From NCBI GenBank assembly GCA_002573585.1, contig PDNB01000026.1:62001-126000 (forward strand): a stretch of 64,000 nucleotides of DNA, in the 5' to 3' direction. This document shows, piece after piece, positions 1 through 11,746 of this stretch (positions are counted from its first letter, which is position 1; each line of letters begins with the position of its first letter). The notes under the pieces are model-generated. The model searched no databases and was not told the DNA's origin. It was given only the letters and a program-made list of their open reading frames with translations. The stretch comes from Helicocarpus griseus UAMH5409 (Eukaryota; Ascomycota; Eurotiomycetes; Onygenales; Ajellomycetaceae). Both the position numbers and the translations under genes were made by a program.

Positions 1-906
1 ATGTTGCGAATACCATTGACGTATGCCACGAAAAGCTGTTTGTCAATATCGACAAGGTCAGGGCCATGTTCACTGGAGTCGTATTCTTTTTTGTTGACGC
101 TATAAGGCTCGAATAGTGCGTGTTTGGACCCCTTGATACGCTGAGCCTGCTCGTGGAATGTCATTTCCGGCTCTGCATGGGAATCGCCATTTTCATGCCT
201 GCCCGGAATAATACGTATTTCGTCCTTGTCGCTGAAGTGAACCGTATTAACAAAGCAAATGAAGGAGCCTTCGTCGTCGGAGTCTGTTTGAGAGGAATGA
301 GATTAGCTACTTGCGCATAGTGAGCAAAAAGGCTCTAGTAATCTTACATTCATCACCATAGTCATCAAGCCCATTATAGTCATCAATATCGGATCCGTCA
401 TCCTCACTCATGTCATCATCGTCCTCGTCCATATCGGAATCGGCATCATACTCATCAGCGTCTTGGAAGCCAAATGCCATTTTTTCGAATCCATGCGGAT
501 TTCGCGGATTAAGCGGGTTTTTCAGAATGGATTTCAGATGGATGACTTTGGGTGCCGGGGATGAGCAAGTCGATGAAAAAGGAGTGTATATATCTGCCAT
601 TGACGATGCCGGAGAGGATACAGCAGGGCTCTCAGAGGTTGATAGAAGCTCCGGTTTAGCGGGTTCTCTGTCAGCGGGAGTTCTCCCCTTGCGATCCGCG
701 GGTACCACGGTGTTGACATCGATAGCATCAAGGAAACACGCGTTTCTGCAAACATCGGGCTGTTGCTTCGACTCGTTGAACGCAGAATATACCGTCCAAT
801 CTGTCGAAAAGAAGTTGATTTTGGAAGCGCACTGAATAGCAGTTGCTGGAGAGTTGGAGGGTGACATGGTCTCAGTAGCGGTTTCGTTGCCGTAAGAACT
901 GGCCAT
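1..906 (-). CDS. Acidic conserved fungal protein, C-terminal part cut by window edge
   Basis: The reading frame starts at the ATG at 906 (MASSYGNETATE) and is spliced once: exon 1 is 348-906, the GT-AG intron is 284-347 (64 bases), and exon 2 runs from 283 to the left edge without a stop. Exon 1 is rich in Ser/Pro and holds a basic HLKSILKNPLNPRNPHG segment followed by a long Asp/Glu tract (about residues 160-187). After the intron comes a more globular stretch with FVNTVHFSDKDEIRIIPG and FVAYVNGIRN. An in-frame Met-rich extension upstream (to about 1290) is open but has no protein-like composition, so I prefer 906. I do not recognise the family; the acidic and basic blocks suggest a nuclear or regulatory protein, which is inference. 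Incomplete at the C-terminus. Confidence 0.7.
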
Positions 907-3900
907 GTTTGAGGCTAAACGATTGGGAGATGAAGAGCGCGGTAGCTCTCGTGTTCGACAAGAGACTGGTTGACTGGAAAGCTTTGCTGTCTTGCTCTGT
1001 CTTCGTATAAAAGAATTGTATCGCAACTTTTCGTACAGAAGAGGGCAAACAGAAACGAAAGAACGGATGACGGCAAGGATATATAATGCTAGAATGCTAT
1101 ACAAATATAAAACTGGCAATGTGCGACACAGGCTGGGGCCGCAAGCCTGTGAGGGGTAATGCGAGAAACAGAGCGGCTGGGGATGGATGAAGTGTAGCAG
1201 TGAGTTGAGAAGGTGAATGATGCCGGTGGGGACTTCCCCCAACATGGTGAGAAGACATTTTGGAGCTGTTAGAACAACTGCAGCTTTCACAGCAGAACAA
1301 CAAGACCAAAAGAGGTCAAGTTGCAGTACATATTCATTTGCTTTAAGTGAGGGGTATCTCTTCTTTTACTTGGTTCGGTTTGGTTTGCAGCAAGGGTGGC
1401 TGCTGATGTTGAAGCCGTGAATGTCTTCGCGAGGGGTAGGTAGGCTGTGTCTCCTTCTCTTCAGATACAGTGCTCCTTTATTTCATCCAGCCACAATTAT
1501 ATTCAATTCAGAATGGTCTTGTTGGGAGAATCTAGGCCTCTTCGTGGAAGTGGGATGCGATAAGAAAGTGTTATACGGGTTGTCTGTCGCAGAACGAGCA
1601 GCCGCCATTCACTATGCGCTTCGGATACAGAGCCGTGTAGTGGCTTGGTTCTTGGGGAGATATCGATCAGGCAAATAAGCGCAGAAGATTCTTCGGTATC
1701 TCGCTCGGGTAGATACTAGAGAGCGACGCGATATAGATATTGGAATTGCGGATCGAATTTAGGGATCGCGGGGACGGAGTCGCGGTTACAGGCTGGCTTT
1801 GTATTGTAGTAGTCGTTTAATACGGGGAGACTCGATAGATGGCGGGGTAGATGGCGTTGAAAGGGTAGCAAAGTTAGTCCTGCGTGTTTGGAGGGGCAGC
1901 GGGGTTTTATTATTATTTGAGCATGAATTCTGTTCGAGGCCTGACGTTGGCTTGGGGGATGGACCGATGTCACGATGTCGTCGTGATTTCTTTGGGCGCC
2001 AATGCAACTTTGCGGAGGAACCGTGGCATACGAGGGCGTTACCATCTTTCAATACATATACTGATCTTTCCCCAGCTAAAATCCTGACTCTCGCAGCTTC
2101 TTGCGGTAATCACTGCGTAATAACCGCGTATTATTCAGCCTTGGTCTGACTAAGAATAGACTTTTTGTGCCTGACAGACGTCATAGCTGGCTTTGCAATT
2201 TTCTGTTGTGTCTTTGTGCCTTGTTCAGGCTCTTTTTGTCAGCCTGTCTTTCTCGATACTTCTCGAAATGTGAACGGAATACATCCTCCTTGCATATTTC
2301 AATCTGGAATCTACTCTGGTTCTATGACTCGGGGATTCAAGCTCAAGTTGCTGAATGGTGTCTTTCGCCCGAATGGACCGTAAGATGATGCCTTTTTATG
2401 AACACGAGACACCATGCCATTCAAAACAGAGCGGAATCTGTACGGAGTACGTGGACTCCTATCAGAGGCGCTCTTTGATATCTCGGCCATTGCGCAGTGT
2501 TTGAATTGGAACTATACAACTTTTGCTGGTTTCCACATTAATATTTGGGTAATAATGGAAGAGAGGAACTTCCGCCTGTCTGCCTATTATTAGGGGGAGA
2601 TACCTCACTGTGTCATTCTATTTCGCGGCTTGAGAAGCTTACATGGCTTTTGTTCCCCTGAGACCTTCTTTTGTGAGTGGACTTCAAACCTTTCTTTGCA
2701 CTGTGGAGATATCGACTTATTCTCATTCATCGCATTGTCAACTATTACCGCAATTTGATATACTTTTATTAAGATCTATCGCATATTTAAAAAGCAGCAC
2801 ATAATTAACTACCGTGGCCCTGATGGCGTTGCGCAGGTTTAGTGGGTAGACATTTTGAATTATGCAACAGATATTATCTTTTTGGGGCGTACAGAGAAGA
2901 GCAGACGTCTATATACAGGGAATAAATTAGTAATATTTCTGCTGCATTTATTTACGTCGAATTTCCGCTGGTTGGCTCTGCGCTGCCTCTGCATTGACGC
3001 AGCAGAGCATGGATATTAACTAACTGCCTTTCTACAGCATACCCATCCATTTATAGCAGTGGGATGCAGATGTATGCAAAAGATGCATTGTATGCCTGGA
3101 CGGCAACAGAGGCCGCAACCGGGCGATTGTGCGAGGATACCAGGCATATCAGGCATATCGAGCATACCGAGCATATCAAATATTTGGAGAATAGGGGGTA
3201 CATGTACAAACTCTCAGAACTGATGGCGGGGAGAGTGGAATTCCAGCCCCCGCCGCCGCGGCGCCATGGGAGATTACATAATCCCAGTCAACAAAGACGA
3301 ACCACCAACCTCAAAGTTTTCCCACAAAGACAACCAAAAGCCACTATTATTATAATCCCTATTCTTACCTATCGCCGAAACCCCTGCTGACATCTTTACC
3401 GGCTGCACGGTACCATTGTTGGTCGATAATGAACTTCAAGCATCCCGCTATGGTTGGCTCCCCGTGCTCGAGGTTGTCCATCCCCCTTATGATCAAGCCA
3501 ACGACAGACATCCCTCCATGCATTGGGTCTAATCGGGATGGCTTGGCCTCTTGAGTATGAATAGACTATTCATGGGAATTCCCTAGCGCATACCATATAT
3601 ATGTACTGTGTGCAGTACTAGCCATCTTATCTCTGCCCTGGGACTGGGAAGAGGTCGACTCGCCTGGGTTGCGCCCTAGGCATTGAGACAAAGGATCGAC
3701 AGAGCAGCGAATTTGACAACTTTTGTTGATTAATTGTTGAACCAGATTATCACCTTATTACCCAATAGATGAAGAGCAATGTGTCAAAAACGTGGGATTC
3801 CTCTGGTACATGGAGTTGAAATGCGCCCTTTACCAATATGTACTATGCAGAGGCAGCTTGCACAAAACGTGCACATATCCTCATTGCAGCTTTCCCACCG

Positions 3901-4781
3901 CATGGACTGCGGCATGGACCTCGTTGTTCTGTGCTCATTTTTACCTCCCATGGATAAGGGTTCTACGCAGAAGCCAATTTGGGCTTCAAATTTCGAAGAA
4001 GTCAAACTCATTTCAGGTTTAACACTTGCATAGGTACGATTGACCGATCGGGCACCGTTTCCCTGTAGACCCATGAATTACTATATTCCGGTGGGGAATA
4101 GCGAGGTCATTCGGCATATTATTACGCATCATAATAATCCCTCCGCAAATCATATCGACGAATGGGCGATTTTCCTAGAAGTTTATATGTACCCCCGTCG
4201 TCGTAGGCAGATATTAGCTCCTGTCAACAATTACCTCATATGGTTCAACAGCCTTCTGCATTACAGGTACCATTTGCGTATCTGCAATGATTAGTGAGCA
4301 GCCGTTGGAAATATCTCAGTTTCTCCCCAAGTATGCTAATTCTGGAATGCAGCTCGGGCATTTAAAGCCTGCATAAGGACGGTATTATTCTTATTTGGAC
4401 CCCATCCTGTGCGACTGTGGCTATCTTAAGCATGTACTTTTCTCCTTCCGTTCGACAGGCATTACCCATGAGATCAGAAGGTCTGACTTAAGGTTTTGGG
4501 GAGGCTTTGTATTTTTTATTTTAGTCCTGATGGACTCGACTTTTCTTTGTTCCTGATGCCTCAAACCCTAACGGTTTTTTATTCCACGGTATTGGCCTTG
4601 CTTCGGCGTCTCGATCCCACTGCAGGTATGTTCTAGTATGATCAAAAATATTCTCTCAAGGTCCAAGCGATGTCGGGTCCACAGTGCCACAGCGACAATT
4701 TGACGTCTGGGCATCAAATACCTGATGGTAATTAGACCATATCAACTCTTATTCTCTTAGCCTTGATCATAAAACCCGCAT

Positions 4782-4788
4782 CCCCTTT
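4782..4788 (-). promoter_or_regulatory. Candidate BrlA response element upstream of wetA
   Basis: The minus strand reads AAAGGGG, which fits the published BrlA consensus (C/A)(G/A)AGGG(G/A). It lies about 390 bases upstream of the wetA ATG. In Aspergillus the conidiation cascade runs BrlA to AbaA to WetA, so such a site is expected here, but a 7-base degenerate motif occurs by chance about once per kilobase on both strands together. Confidence 0.3.
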
Positions 4789-4981
4789 CCTCTCCTTTTC
4801 TTTTCAAAAGAAACAGAAAAACCCAATTCTCTCTTGAATGAACAGTTTGATCTTGCACTTAAAAATTGAGGGGTCCCTGAGATCTTATCTAGAGCCCTGA
4901 CTTGAGTTTTTTCAAACTCTCTCCTTTGACTTGTCGTTTTCCTGCTTTGTTTGTTTGACCCTCCGCCCTATAAGTGTTACC

Positions 4982-4988
4982 CCCCTCT
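4982..4988 (-). promoter_or_regulatory. Second candidate BrlA response element upstream of wetA
   Basis: The minus strand reads AGAGGGG, again a full match to the BrlA consensus, about 190 bases upstream of the wetA ATG. Two matches within about 200 bases are slightly more than chance predicts. Function is inference. Confidence 0.3.
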
Positions 4989-5173
4989 TTTGGGCTCCAA
5001 CCGGCTGTCAACTCCTTTGTCATAGCCGGTAGGTAACACTCGCAAGTTAAACACTGCGTGTGTGTCCTTACTACTGAGCATATGGTTCGTTCACTCTTCC
5101 TCCTGACAATATAAAGGTGTCTTTTCTGTCCTGCCCCCATAACTAATAATCAAACCGAGCAGGTGGAATACCT

Positions 5174-6880
5174 ATGAAAACGGCCGACAAAGCCCCCGCG
5201 AAATTTCTCTGGCCCATAGACTATTCGTTCCGTGAAATGTTTACTCAACACGCTAATATGCAGACTCTGCATGATGTTAGCGACAAAGAAGCGCAAGAGA
5301 TGCCCTTTTCGTGCGGTGTCAGCGCCCTCTTTGATGCAGGAACACCCTGTAAACCAGGTGGCGAGTTGCAGACCCGTAATGTGCGCCAGGGCCATCTATC
5401 CTTTCATCAAGACCAGGCCTTGGTCATGGATGATAAACAGAATTTTGGCCCCAGCAATAGCTATTCGGAATTTGGCCATCCTGGCTCTGATTTGGCGGTT
5501 ATGTTTCAAGATCACAGGGATTCCGGACTATACACATCTTCACCATCTTCACCTCCCCAGAGCGCATACAAGAACAGCCCATCGTCACCCGCTGAAGTTC
5601 ACGATCATGAATTGAATAACCATAGAGCACCGAGTCGGAAACAGAGCTCTCACGTTGAATTGATGAATTCCTCAATACACGCGAGCCTTGCAATGGCATA
5701 CCAGAGCCAGTGGGCGAACCGCTTTCAGAGCTATGGGATCCAAGCTCCTGATTATCGTACCCCTCTTGCAACCCCATCGCCTCTAAGACATGGTCACCAT
5801 GACGGCCTACCACGATCGGTTGAGCAAAATAGCGGATTACGAAATGATCAACTAGGAGAGGAGTCCTACGAGCGTAATACAATCAATCATTCGCAAGCTA
5901 CGCCCATTTCAATGCCTTGTACGGGCCAAGGATTTAGAGACGCATACGTTGATCAACGGACATCGACAGCGTCGACCAGCCCAAGTAATTCGCCACAAAA
6001 CCAACATCATATCCTACGATCTCAACCATCGGAACCCTCATCGATGTCTTCCTGGGATAGCGAACCTATCAATACACCAGCCTTCCATTACTCCACACCG
6101 GACCTCCAGGCGCCTGATAACCAAGCTTGGTGGGCACCGGCACCATCACCAGTGCATAACAGAGACCTACAGTCTTATTCTCAAAGTACCTACCAACCAA
6201 TTGTCATGGCACCAACACCGCAAAGACCACCAATCCACCAGACACGCGTCTTACAGGGAAACAACATGATGGTGCAGCTAGGTCAATCTTCAGATTTAGG
6301 TTCTCCTCCACTTTCCGCCTCCGCAGTATCCTGCTCCGAACATATAGCTCGCCCATCGTATACGCCACTTGCGCCTGGACAAGAGCATATTTCACGAAGT
6401 TCACCATTTGCCGATTCGAATGAAAGACATTGCACACCGGTCCCTCTCAATCACTCAGTTTCTTCGTCCAACCTCAAGTCCCCAGGCCTACCCCTTCGAT
6501 CCACACCAACCAACCCGACCCACCGCTCCCCAAAGCCGAAACCGCAGCTGCATCTGCACAGCCAACACCAACACCAACGACGAAACCATATCCGCAAGCC
6601 CTCTAATCTTTCCACCGGTTCATTAAGAAGTCCTAAGGGAATGCCTATCACCCCGAACAGCACTCCCGGGAAACCCCCAATGAGTGTCTCGTTTGTGAAT
6701 TTTACCCCAGAGGACAGCCAGAAGCTTCTAACCGGCGTGGCACCCAGTGGAAGCTCGAAGACTAAAGCGAGGCGAGAAAGGGAAGCAATTGAAAAAAGGA
6801 GGAAGCTCAGCGAAGCTGCATTGTTGGCGGTTAAAAGAGCCGGTGGTGACGTTGAGGCCCTGGAGGCTGTCTTTTGCTGA
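5174..6880 (+). CDS. wetA: WetA, late conidiation regulator
   Basis: A single uninterrupted exon encodes 568 residues. WetA is the last regulator of the BrlA-AbaA-WetA cascade and controls spore wall maturation, trehalose build-up and dormancy in eurotiomycetes. Two conserved parts identify it. The N-terminal block (about residues 11-30) has FLWPIDYSFREMFTQH, like the start of Aspergillus WetA. The C-terminal ESC1/WetA domain (about 500-560) has VSFVNFTPEDSQKLLTGVA, SGSSKTKARRERE and a Lys/Arg-rich helix KRRKLSEAALLAVKRAGGD. Between them is a long, disordered Ser/Pro/His/Gln-rich region. The ATG at 5174 is chosen because it precedes the conserved N-terminal block; a 5' leader intron ending near 5162 is possible. 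The short C-terminal end (VEALEAVFC) is ordinary for the family. Identification is firm; targets cannot be read from this sequence. Confidence 0.9.
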   Translation: MKTADKAPAKFLWPIDYSFREMFTQHANMQTLHDVSDKEAQEMPFSCGVSALFDAGTPCKPGGELQTRNVRQGHLSFHQDQALVMDDKQNFGPSNSYSEFGHPGSDLAVMFQDHRDSGLYTSSPSSPPQSAYKNSPSSPAEVHDHELNNHRAPSRKQSSHVELMNSSIHASLAMAYQSQWANRFQSYGIQAPDYRTPLATPSPLRHGHHDGLPRSVEQNSGLRNDQLGEESYERNTINHSQATPISMPCTGQGFRDAYVDQRTSTASTSPSNSPQNQHHILRSQPSEPSSMSSWDSEPINTPAFHYSTPDLQAPDNQAWWAPAPSPVHNRDLQSYSQSTYQPIVMAPTPQRPPIHQTRVLQGNNMMVQLGQSSDLGSPPLSASAVSCSEHIARPSYTPLAPGQEHISRSSPFADSNERHCTPVPLNHSVSSSNLKSPGLPLRSTPTNPTHRSPKPKPQLHLHSQHQHQRRNHIRKPSNLSTGSLRSPKGMPITPNSTPGKPPMSVSFVNFTPEDSQKLLTGVAPSGSSKTKARREREAIEKRRKLSEAALLAVKRAGGDVEALEAVFC

Positions 6881-8473
6881 ATATGAGGATGAACGGATGG
6901 ATATGGGAACCTTGGAACCTGTTATGATAACGTGCACATGAAGACGAAGATGGGGTAAACCTCAAAATACCAGAGGGATGAGAAATGCATTGTCTGCAAT
7001 TTCTTTGGTCGTTGCTCTTTCTCTTATTGCTTTTACAACTATCGCATCCCTTTCTTTATACCTAGATCTCAGTAAGTTAATATTGCTTTTGTTTTTGGAT
7101 TGTTGGTTTAGCATTACTGCAAATACACGGCTCACGGCGCTTTTTCTCCTTTTCACTTCCCACTCTCATTGCTTTTCAGTCTTCTATATATCTTTCTGTT
7201 GAGTGTTTTTACTGTTAAAGGTTTCCCTATCTTTCCCACTCAGTTGATAGCCTATCCCCGAACCCTCGATAGATAGATAGACCCTCACACAAAGGATACA
7301 ACCAACCAACCAACCAACCAACCAACCAACCAACATAGTAGAATATAAAACCCAACTTATCAAACGAAAATCCCTTTCTCTCCCCCAATGTTACATATAC
7401 CCCTGTGCATCATCAAAACAAGCAACCAATAGTCATAGCCATATCCAACCAAATAATGTTACTTAAACGCACTTCCGACTCGACGTCTAACAAAAGCACA
7501 CATCCACGTCCACGACATGATCTTGGACTACGAAATAACGCCACTTGCTCCATATTCATAATCATTCTGTTGCCTTTCTAGTGCATAGCTACTCCATTTA
7601 GGAACACATGCGTATCTACAACATTAGTACACAGATACACATATGCATGTTGCGGCGTCTGGTTCGAGCATTGTGCGGAGGAACATGAAACCCCAACGTA
7701 GCGTGTCATTGGGTATGCACATATGCGGCTGGCTTTGGTTTATGTTGGTATTAATATGGCATTATGCACGGGGGAATCGCTTATCAACATTGGTTGCTTT
7801 CCGCTGCCGCTGCACGTACAGTGCGGTGGCTGCGGCATCTTTTCAATGCTCGAAGTCAATGAGCATGGTGTTTCAGGATTATTTATTCCCCAGACGTGCA
7901 GACGTTGCATATCAATCGGATTTTCTGGATTTCTCTTGTTGTTAAGTAATCTTAATGACGCACATGCTGTATAAGACTGGCACAGTAGACGGGTTCGTTA
8001 GATATGCGTTTGATCTTCCAAGTAATATGGCGTGAGAGATTAATAATTTACAGTCTAATGATACAAAGTATATCATGAGAGATATGTTTTCGGGTAAGGT
8101 ATAGATGATTTTCCCCGTCCCCAACGCCGCACCAATTTTTCAACGATTTCCTAAACGGAGTTAGCAAGAATGTCTAACTCCAAATTAATTCATCGCTCAT
8201 ACATGTACTGTAGCCACCTGTGCTATCCATCCAAGAAGGGCGCGAACTATATCCCTATTAAGCAATTCACTTCCCCTTTTTCCGTATGTGTTCCCAAAGT
8301 CTCAATCAAAGAGATATACGGATAGACACGGGCGCGGTTGCAGTTCGGGTATGCGCTAGCATAAGACCTGATCTCGAATTTCGATAGACAAGCTCATGCT
8401 TCATCTCTAGTCCGGCCCCATCCCCACAATCGACGATCCCGAAACCAATTCCCAATCCATCCTCTCTATCTCC
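6881..8473. other. Convergent intergenic region, 3' sides of wetA and NDUFAF2
   Basis: About 1.6 kb with no credible gene. It should contain the 3' untranslated regions of both flanking genes. The only notable structure is an ACCA-type microsatellite at 7300-7334 with a short GATA run just before it (about 7269-7280). Short open frames around 7643-7974 overlap in several frames and show no domain. Confidence 0.6.
7300..7334. repeat. Tetranucleotide microsatellite (ACCA)n
   Basis: About eight and a half uninterrupted copies of a CAAC/ACCA tetranucleotide. It lies in the 3' intergenic region of wetA and is likely polymorphic between strains. It is not telomeric: the fungal telomere unit is TTAGGG. 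Confidence 0.9.
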
Positions 8474-9212
8474 TCAAGACCTGCTCTTCGGCTGTGGAGT
8501 CCACGACTCAGGCTGCCACTGCTCGCTCGGCCCAGTAGGTTTCCTCGCCCATGGGTTTTTCTTCTTCTTGCCTTGTTCTTCAAGTTCAGTCTCCGTGCCA
8601 ATCGCATTGTGTACGCCTTCCGCCTCCCCAGGTTGTTGGGTGATGCTAGGATGATGAATGTGGGCGGCGGGGGATTGCATCGCGGGACCGGGTTGTTGTT
8701 CCTGTGGCTTATCGAGGAATGATGGTTTGCTCGCCCATTTCTCGTCTGCGATTCTGGCAAGGTATTTCATGCGTTCTTGCCGGAGGAGCTCGTTTTGTTG
8801 TTCTTCTATCGTCGGTGCTTCATTTCGGACGTATCGAAGCCATTGGTGCCATTGTGCTAGGGACCGCCATTGCTGTTAGCTAGAGCTGATTTCGAGTATT
8901 CGAGATTAATGACGATGATGGTGGACTTACGGGAGACCTTCACATCAGCCAGATGCGTTTTGGGGTTGTATTTCACGATGCGCCGGAAGCGGTTTGCGTT
9001 CAGAGCGTCCTTGAACTCCCAAAAGGTATTTCCAGCTAGATCCTGTCCTATTTTTCAATAGTCAAAGAGGCCCTTTACGGTCCGATAGAACAGTGACTAT
9101 AGCAATAAACGTATATGAGGGGTTAGGGAGTAGACATACCTGCGAGAAACCTTTTGCGCCAGGGAAGCTTCAAGCTTTTCCACTTGAACCAAAGACTATT
9201 TACCGGGCTCAT
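8474..9212 (-). CDS. Mitochondrial complex I assembly factor (NDUFAF2/N7BML, B17.2-like)
   Basis: Three exons, 9140-9212, 8931-9047 and 8474-8856, encode 190 residues; introns are 92 and 74 bases. The protein starts MSPVNSLWFKWKSLKLPWRKRF, then GQDLAGNTFWEF and, across the second junction, VSPQWHQWLRYVRNEAPTIEE. These are the hallmarks of the NDUFA12/B17.2 family: an aromatic N-terminus, a G-x-D-x-x-G-N turn, and the W-x-x-W-L-R-x-x-R-x-x-x-P-T motif. The long hydrophilic tail ending QPESWTPQPKSRS matches the assembly factor NDUFAF2 (mimitin; N7BML in Neurospora) rather than the structural subunit. It acts in the mitochondrial matrix in late assembly of NADH:ubiquinone oxidoreductase. The second acceptor is a TAG that keeps the phase; an upstream CAG in the same intron would break the frame. 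It shares a 505-base divergent promoter with the calponin-like gene. Confidence 0.87.
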
Positions 9213-9717
9213 TTTGACAATTGGACGATATGATACATATCCCATATATAGAGCAGCTCTATGAATCGTTGATCGTTATCAAGGCATAGTAGCGAAAGTG
9301 GTGGAGATTGAATAGTAGGTAGTGTTTTCGTGGAGAATGCTGATGATGATGATGGTTTTGGTTTGGGCAGCAGTTGACTCGACCTGACGGTGGCGCGGGA
9401 TCCACCCACGTCGTCATTCCATCATTATTTAATTGTTTCCCCCCACCCCCCCTGCCTCACTCCGCCTCGACAACAACCCCTCCGGCGCCAAACCATCAGA
9501 CAACACTCCAGCATTTCAGCGCACACCAGAACAGGCATCTTCCAGTATTCGCGACTCCAAATCCTTCGCCTCGGATGATATTACCATACATCGCATACTT
9601 ACTCTACTTTGAATGTGCTCGCGCTCAGAGGAGTCCTATTGCGCCCCCTCTATATAACCGGAACTAACCCTCTCAACGTTCTGACCCTACGCACCACGGA
9701 GATCTTTATTTCTCGTC
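9213..9717. promoter_or_regulatory. Divergent promoter region, NDUFAF2 and calponin-like gene
   Basis: The 505 bases separate two start codons that point away from each other, so they must hold both promoters and 5' leaders. The right half is C/T-rich with a C-run near 9440-9450, common near fungal transcription starts. No specific factor site is claimed. Confidence 0.6.
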
Positions 9718-11746
9718 ATGGCGTCCGTTACGTCGCTGGATAAGGACCTACGCAGTCTGCGCCTCTCTCGATATACTCCGGAGGCTGCCAATGAGATACG
9801 AGCGTGGATTGAGGAGGTGCTCCGCGAGAGGCTCCCCAAGGGAGATTTATTAGAACTGCTAAAGAGTGGAGTGATCCTTTGTCGGTAGGTTTGAATTTAT
9901 CTAAAGTTTTGCGGTGTATATGGTCTTCCTCACTAAAGGACTATTCAGCCTTGTCAACCTTGCTGTTTCGCCAGGGGTCAAATACAGAGACTCAAGCATG
10001 CCCTTCGTCCAAATGGAGAACATATCCCACTTCCTCCGCGCGTGTCAGATGCCACCTATAAATCTCCAACAACATGACGTATTCCTTACGGTTGATCTAT
10101 ACGAATCGAAGGACCCCGCACAAGTGTTACAATGCCTACGCGCCTTTAGCAACAGAGCCAATGCACTTCAGCCGGGCAGATTTCCGCGGGCGATTGGCGT
10201 TAAAAGTAGGGGCGACGCAATGAGCCCCCAACTTACTGGATCTAGCCAGGGTGCCAGTTTAGGGCCTCCGTCATACATTCGAAGGCGTGGTGCTAGTAAT
10301 GCCAGCGAATCAACCTCTACGTATAATCCCATGGGAAAGACTTCTACTTCCGGGCAAGACAGTCCCGCGAAGACTCACTCTGGACCCGCATCTCCAAAAC
10401 CTGCAATTAGCGCTTGGTCCAATAGAGAAGAAGAAAGCACGACGATACCAGCTTGGAATATACATCAGTACGGCTATATGGGAGGTGCGAACCAGGGCAA
10501 CCTTGGGATATCGTTTGGTTCGAGGCGGCAAATTACAAGTCCATCTCCACATGTGCCTAGTTTAGCGGAGAAAGAGAGGAAGAGACGAGAAAAGGAAGCT
10601 GAAGAAGAAAAGCTGAGGCTACAGCGGGAGGATGAGGATCGCCGACGGCGAGCGGAGCTTAAAGCAGAAGAAGAGCGTGCTAGAATTGAAGAGGAACGCA
10701 TGTGGCAGGAAGAGACATTTAGGCTCAGGGAGAAAGAGCGCCGGGAAGCGGAAGAAGAAAAGAAACGATGGGCTGAAGAACAACGTCGGTGGGATGAAGA
10801 AGAGCGTCGTCGAAACTTGGAGGAGAAAGAGGCAGAAGAGCGATTGGAAAAGGAACGCCTAAGAAAGAAGGAACTAAGTGACGCTCGGTTGAACGGCCAG
10901 TTCCTCAGTCAGTATCAAGCTTCTCAGGCCAGAACTCCCACATCTCCATCCAATGAAAGCGAGCGCATAAAGGAACTAGAGCGTCAACTTGAACTTGCCA
11001 AAGAGAGAGAGCGCCAGTATGAGCGTGAGCGTGAGGAACTGGCTCAGTCGCGCTTGGCGCATGAGGGATTGAATCCAGAGAAGAATCGGTCTCGATCCCG
11101 AAGCCGCAGCCGTCCGCCCCCCACTCCAGCAAAGCCAAGCTTCGATGCTTCATCCATGGAGCAGGAGCGCAAGCTACTGCGATCCGAATGGCAGTCTTTC
11201 CACGGTGATACTCCCTCCAACGAGCCTACCCCGCCTTCCTTGCCTCCGCGCTCCCTCCCTCAACCGCCTGCAAAACCACCCAGGAATACGAATCTTTCGC
11301 CTTCATCTCGCCCGTTGCCCGATCCTGCAAACTATGTAAATCAAAGCCGCACTGACCGCTTCCTAAGTAAAAACCCGGCTCCTGAGCCTGCCCGCCCTAC
11401 ATCTCATAGACCCCCCGAGTTTTCAACAACCTCAGAAGTCGATGAAGAGAATGCCCGACGGATCGCTTCAACTCAAAAGACAAAAGCTGGGGGTTGGGCC
11501 TCGAAATCACTCCTTGAGCGTGAAATGGAACGAGAGCGCGAACGGCAGCGAGAGTGGGAGGAAAACCAGAAACAAACAAAGGAAGCCGCAAAACGAGGGG
11601 TTAATACTGCAGGTACAGCGCCTGGGGAGGGTGCCTGGGATGTGAACCAGTATGGTTTTATGGGCGGTGATAACCAGAATAGGGGTGGGCCTGGACTGTT
11701 CTCGGGTGCTCGAAGACAAATCATTGGACCGCGTCCACCTCCTTAA
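9718..11746 (+). CDS. CH-domain protein with two calponin-type repeats and coiled coil (transgelin-like)
   Basis: Exons 9718-9884 and 9949-11746 (intron 64 bases) encode 654 residues. Residues about 20-130 form a calponin-homology domain: AANEIRAWIEE, then LLELLKSGVILCRLVNLA across the junction, then FVQMENISHFLRACQ and FLTVDLYESKDPAQVLQCL. Two calponin-type repeats follow, WNIHQYGYMGGANQG (about 223-252) and WDVNQYGFMGGDNQN with SGARRQIIGPR at the extreme C-terminus (about 617-648). Between them lies a highly charged Glu/Arg coiled coil (about 260-430) and a Pro/Ser-rich linker. CH plus calponin repeats is the architecture of yeast Scp1/transgelin, an actin-bundling protein of cortical patches. 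The large coiled-coil insert is far beyond the roughly 200 residues of yeast Scp1, so the protein probably also oligomerises or scaffolds. The actin role is family knowledge; the scaffold role is inference. Confidence 0.85.

Larger units (their letters stand above)
907..5173. other. Long intergenic region between two divergent genes
   Basis: About 4.3 kb lies between the start of the acidic protein gene (-) and wetA (+). Open frames here are short, low-complexity and overlap each other on both strands, and none has a recognisable domain. The stretch nearest wetA is pyrimidine-rich and probably holds a long transcribed leader, as is usual for conidiation regulators. A branch-point-like CTAAT at about 5144 followed by CAG at 5160-5162 could be the end of a leader intron just before the wetA ATG. 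No tRNA, transposon or pseudogene was recognised. Confidence 0.6.

Noticed and set aside
1421..2388. Several open frames of 60-120 codons left of wetA
   Set aside because: They overlap on both strands, are low in complexity and show no family motif; random expectation for a 4 kb gap.
5499..6663. Several minus-strand open frames inside wetA
   Set aside because: They are antisense shadows of a Ser/Pro/His-rich gene with a clear plus-strand protein.
7300..7334. Possible telomere-like or CRISPR-like repeat
   Set aside because: It is a simple ACCA microsatellite without spacers, and fungal telomere units are TTAGGG.
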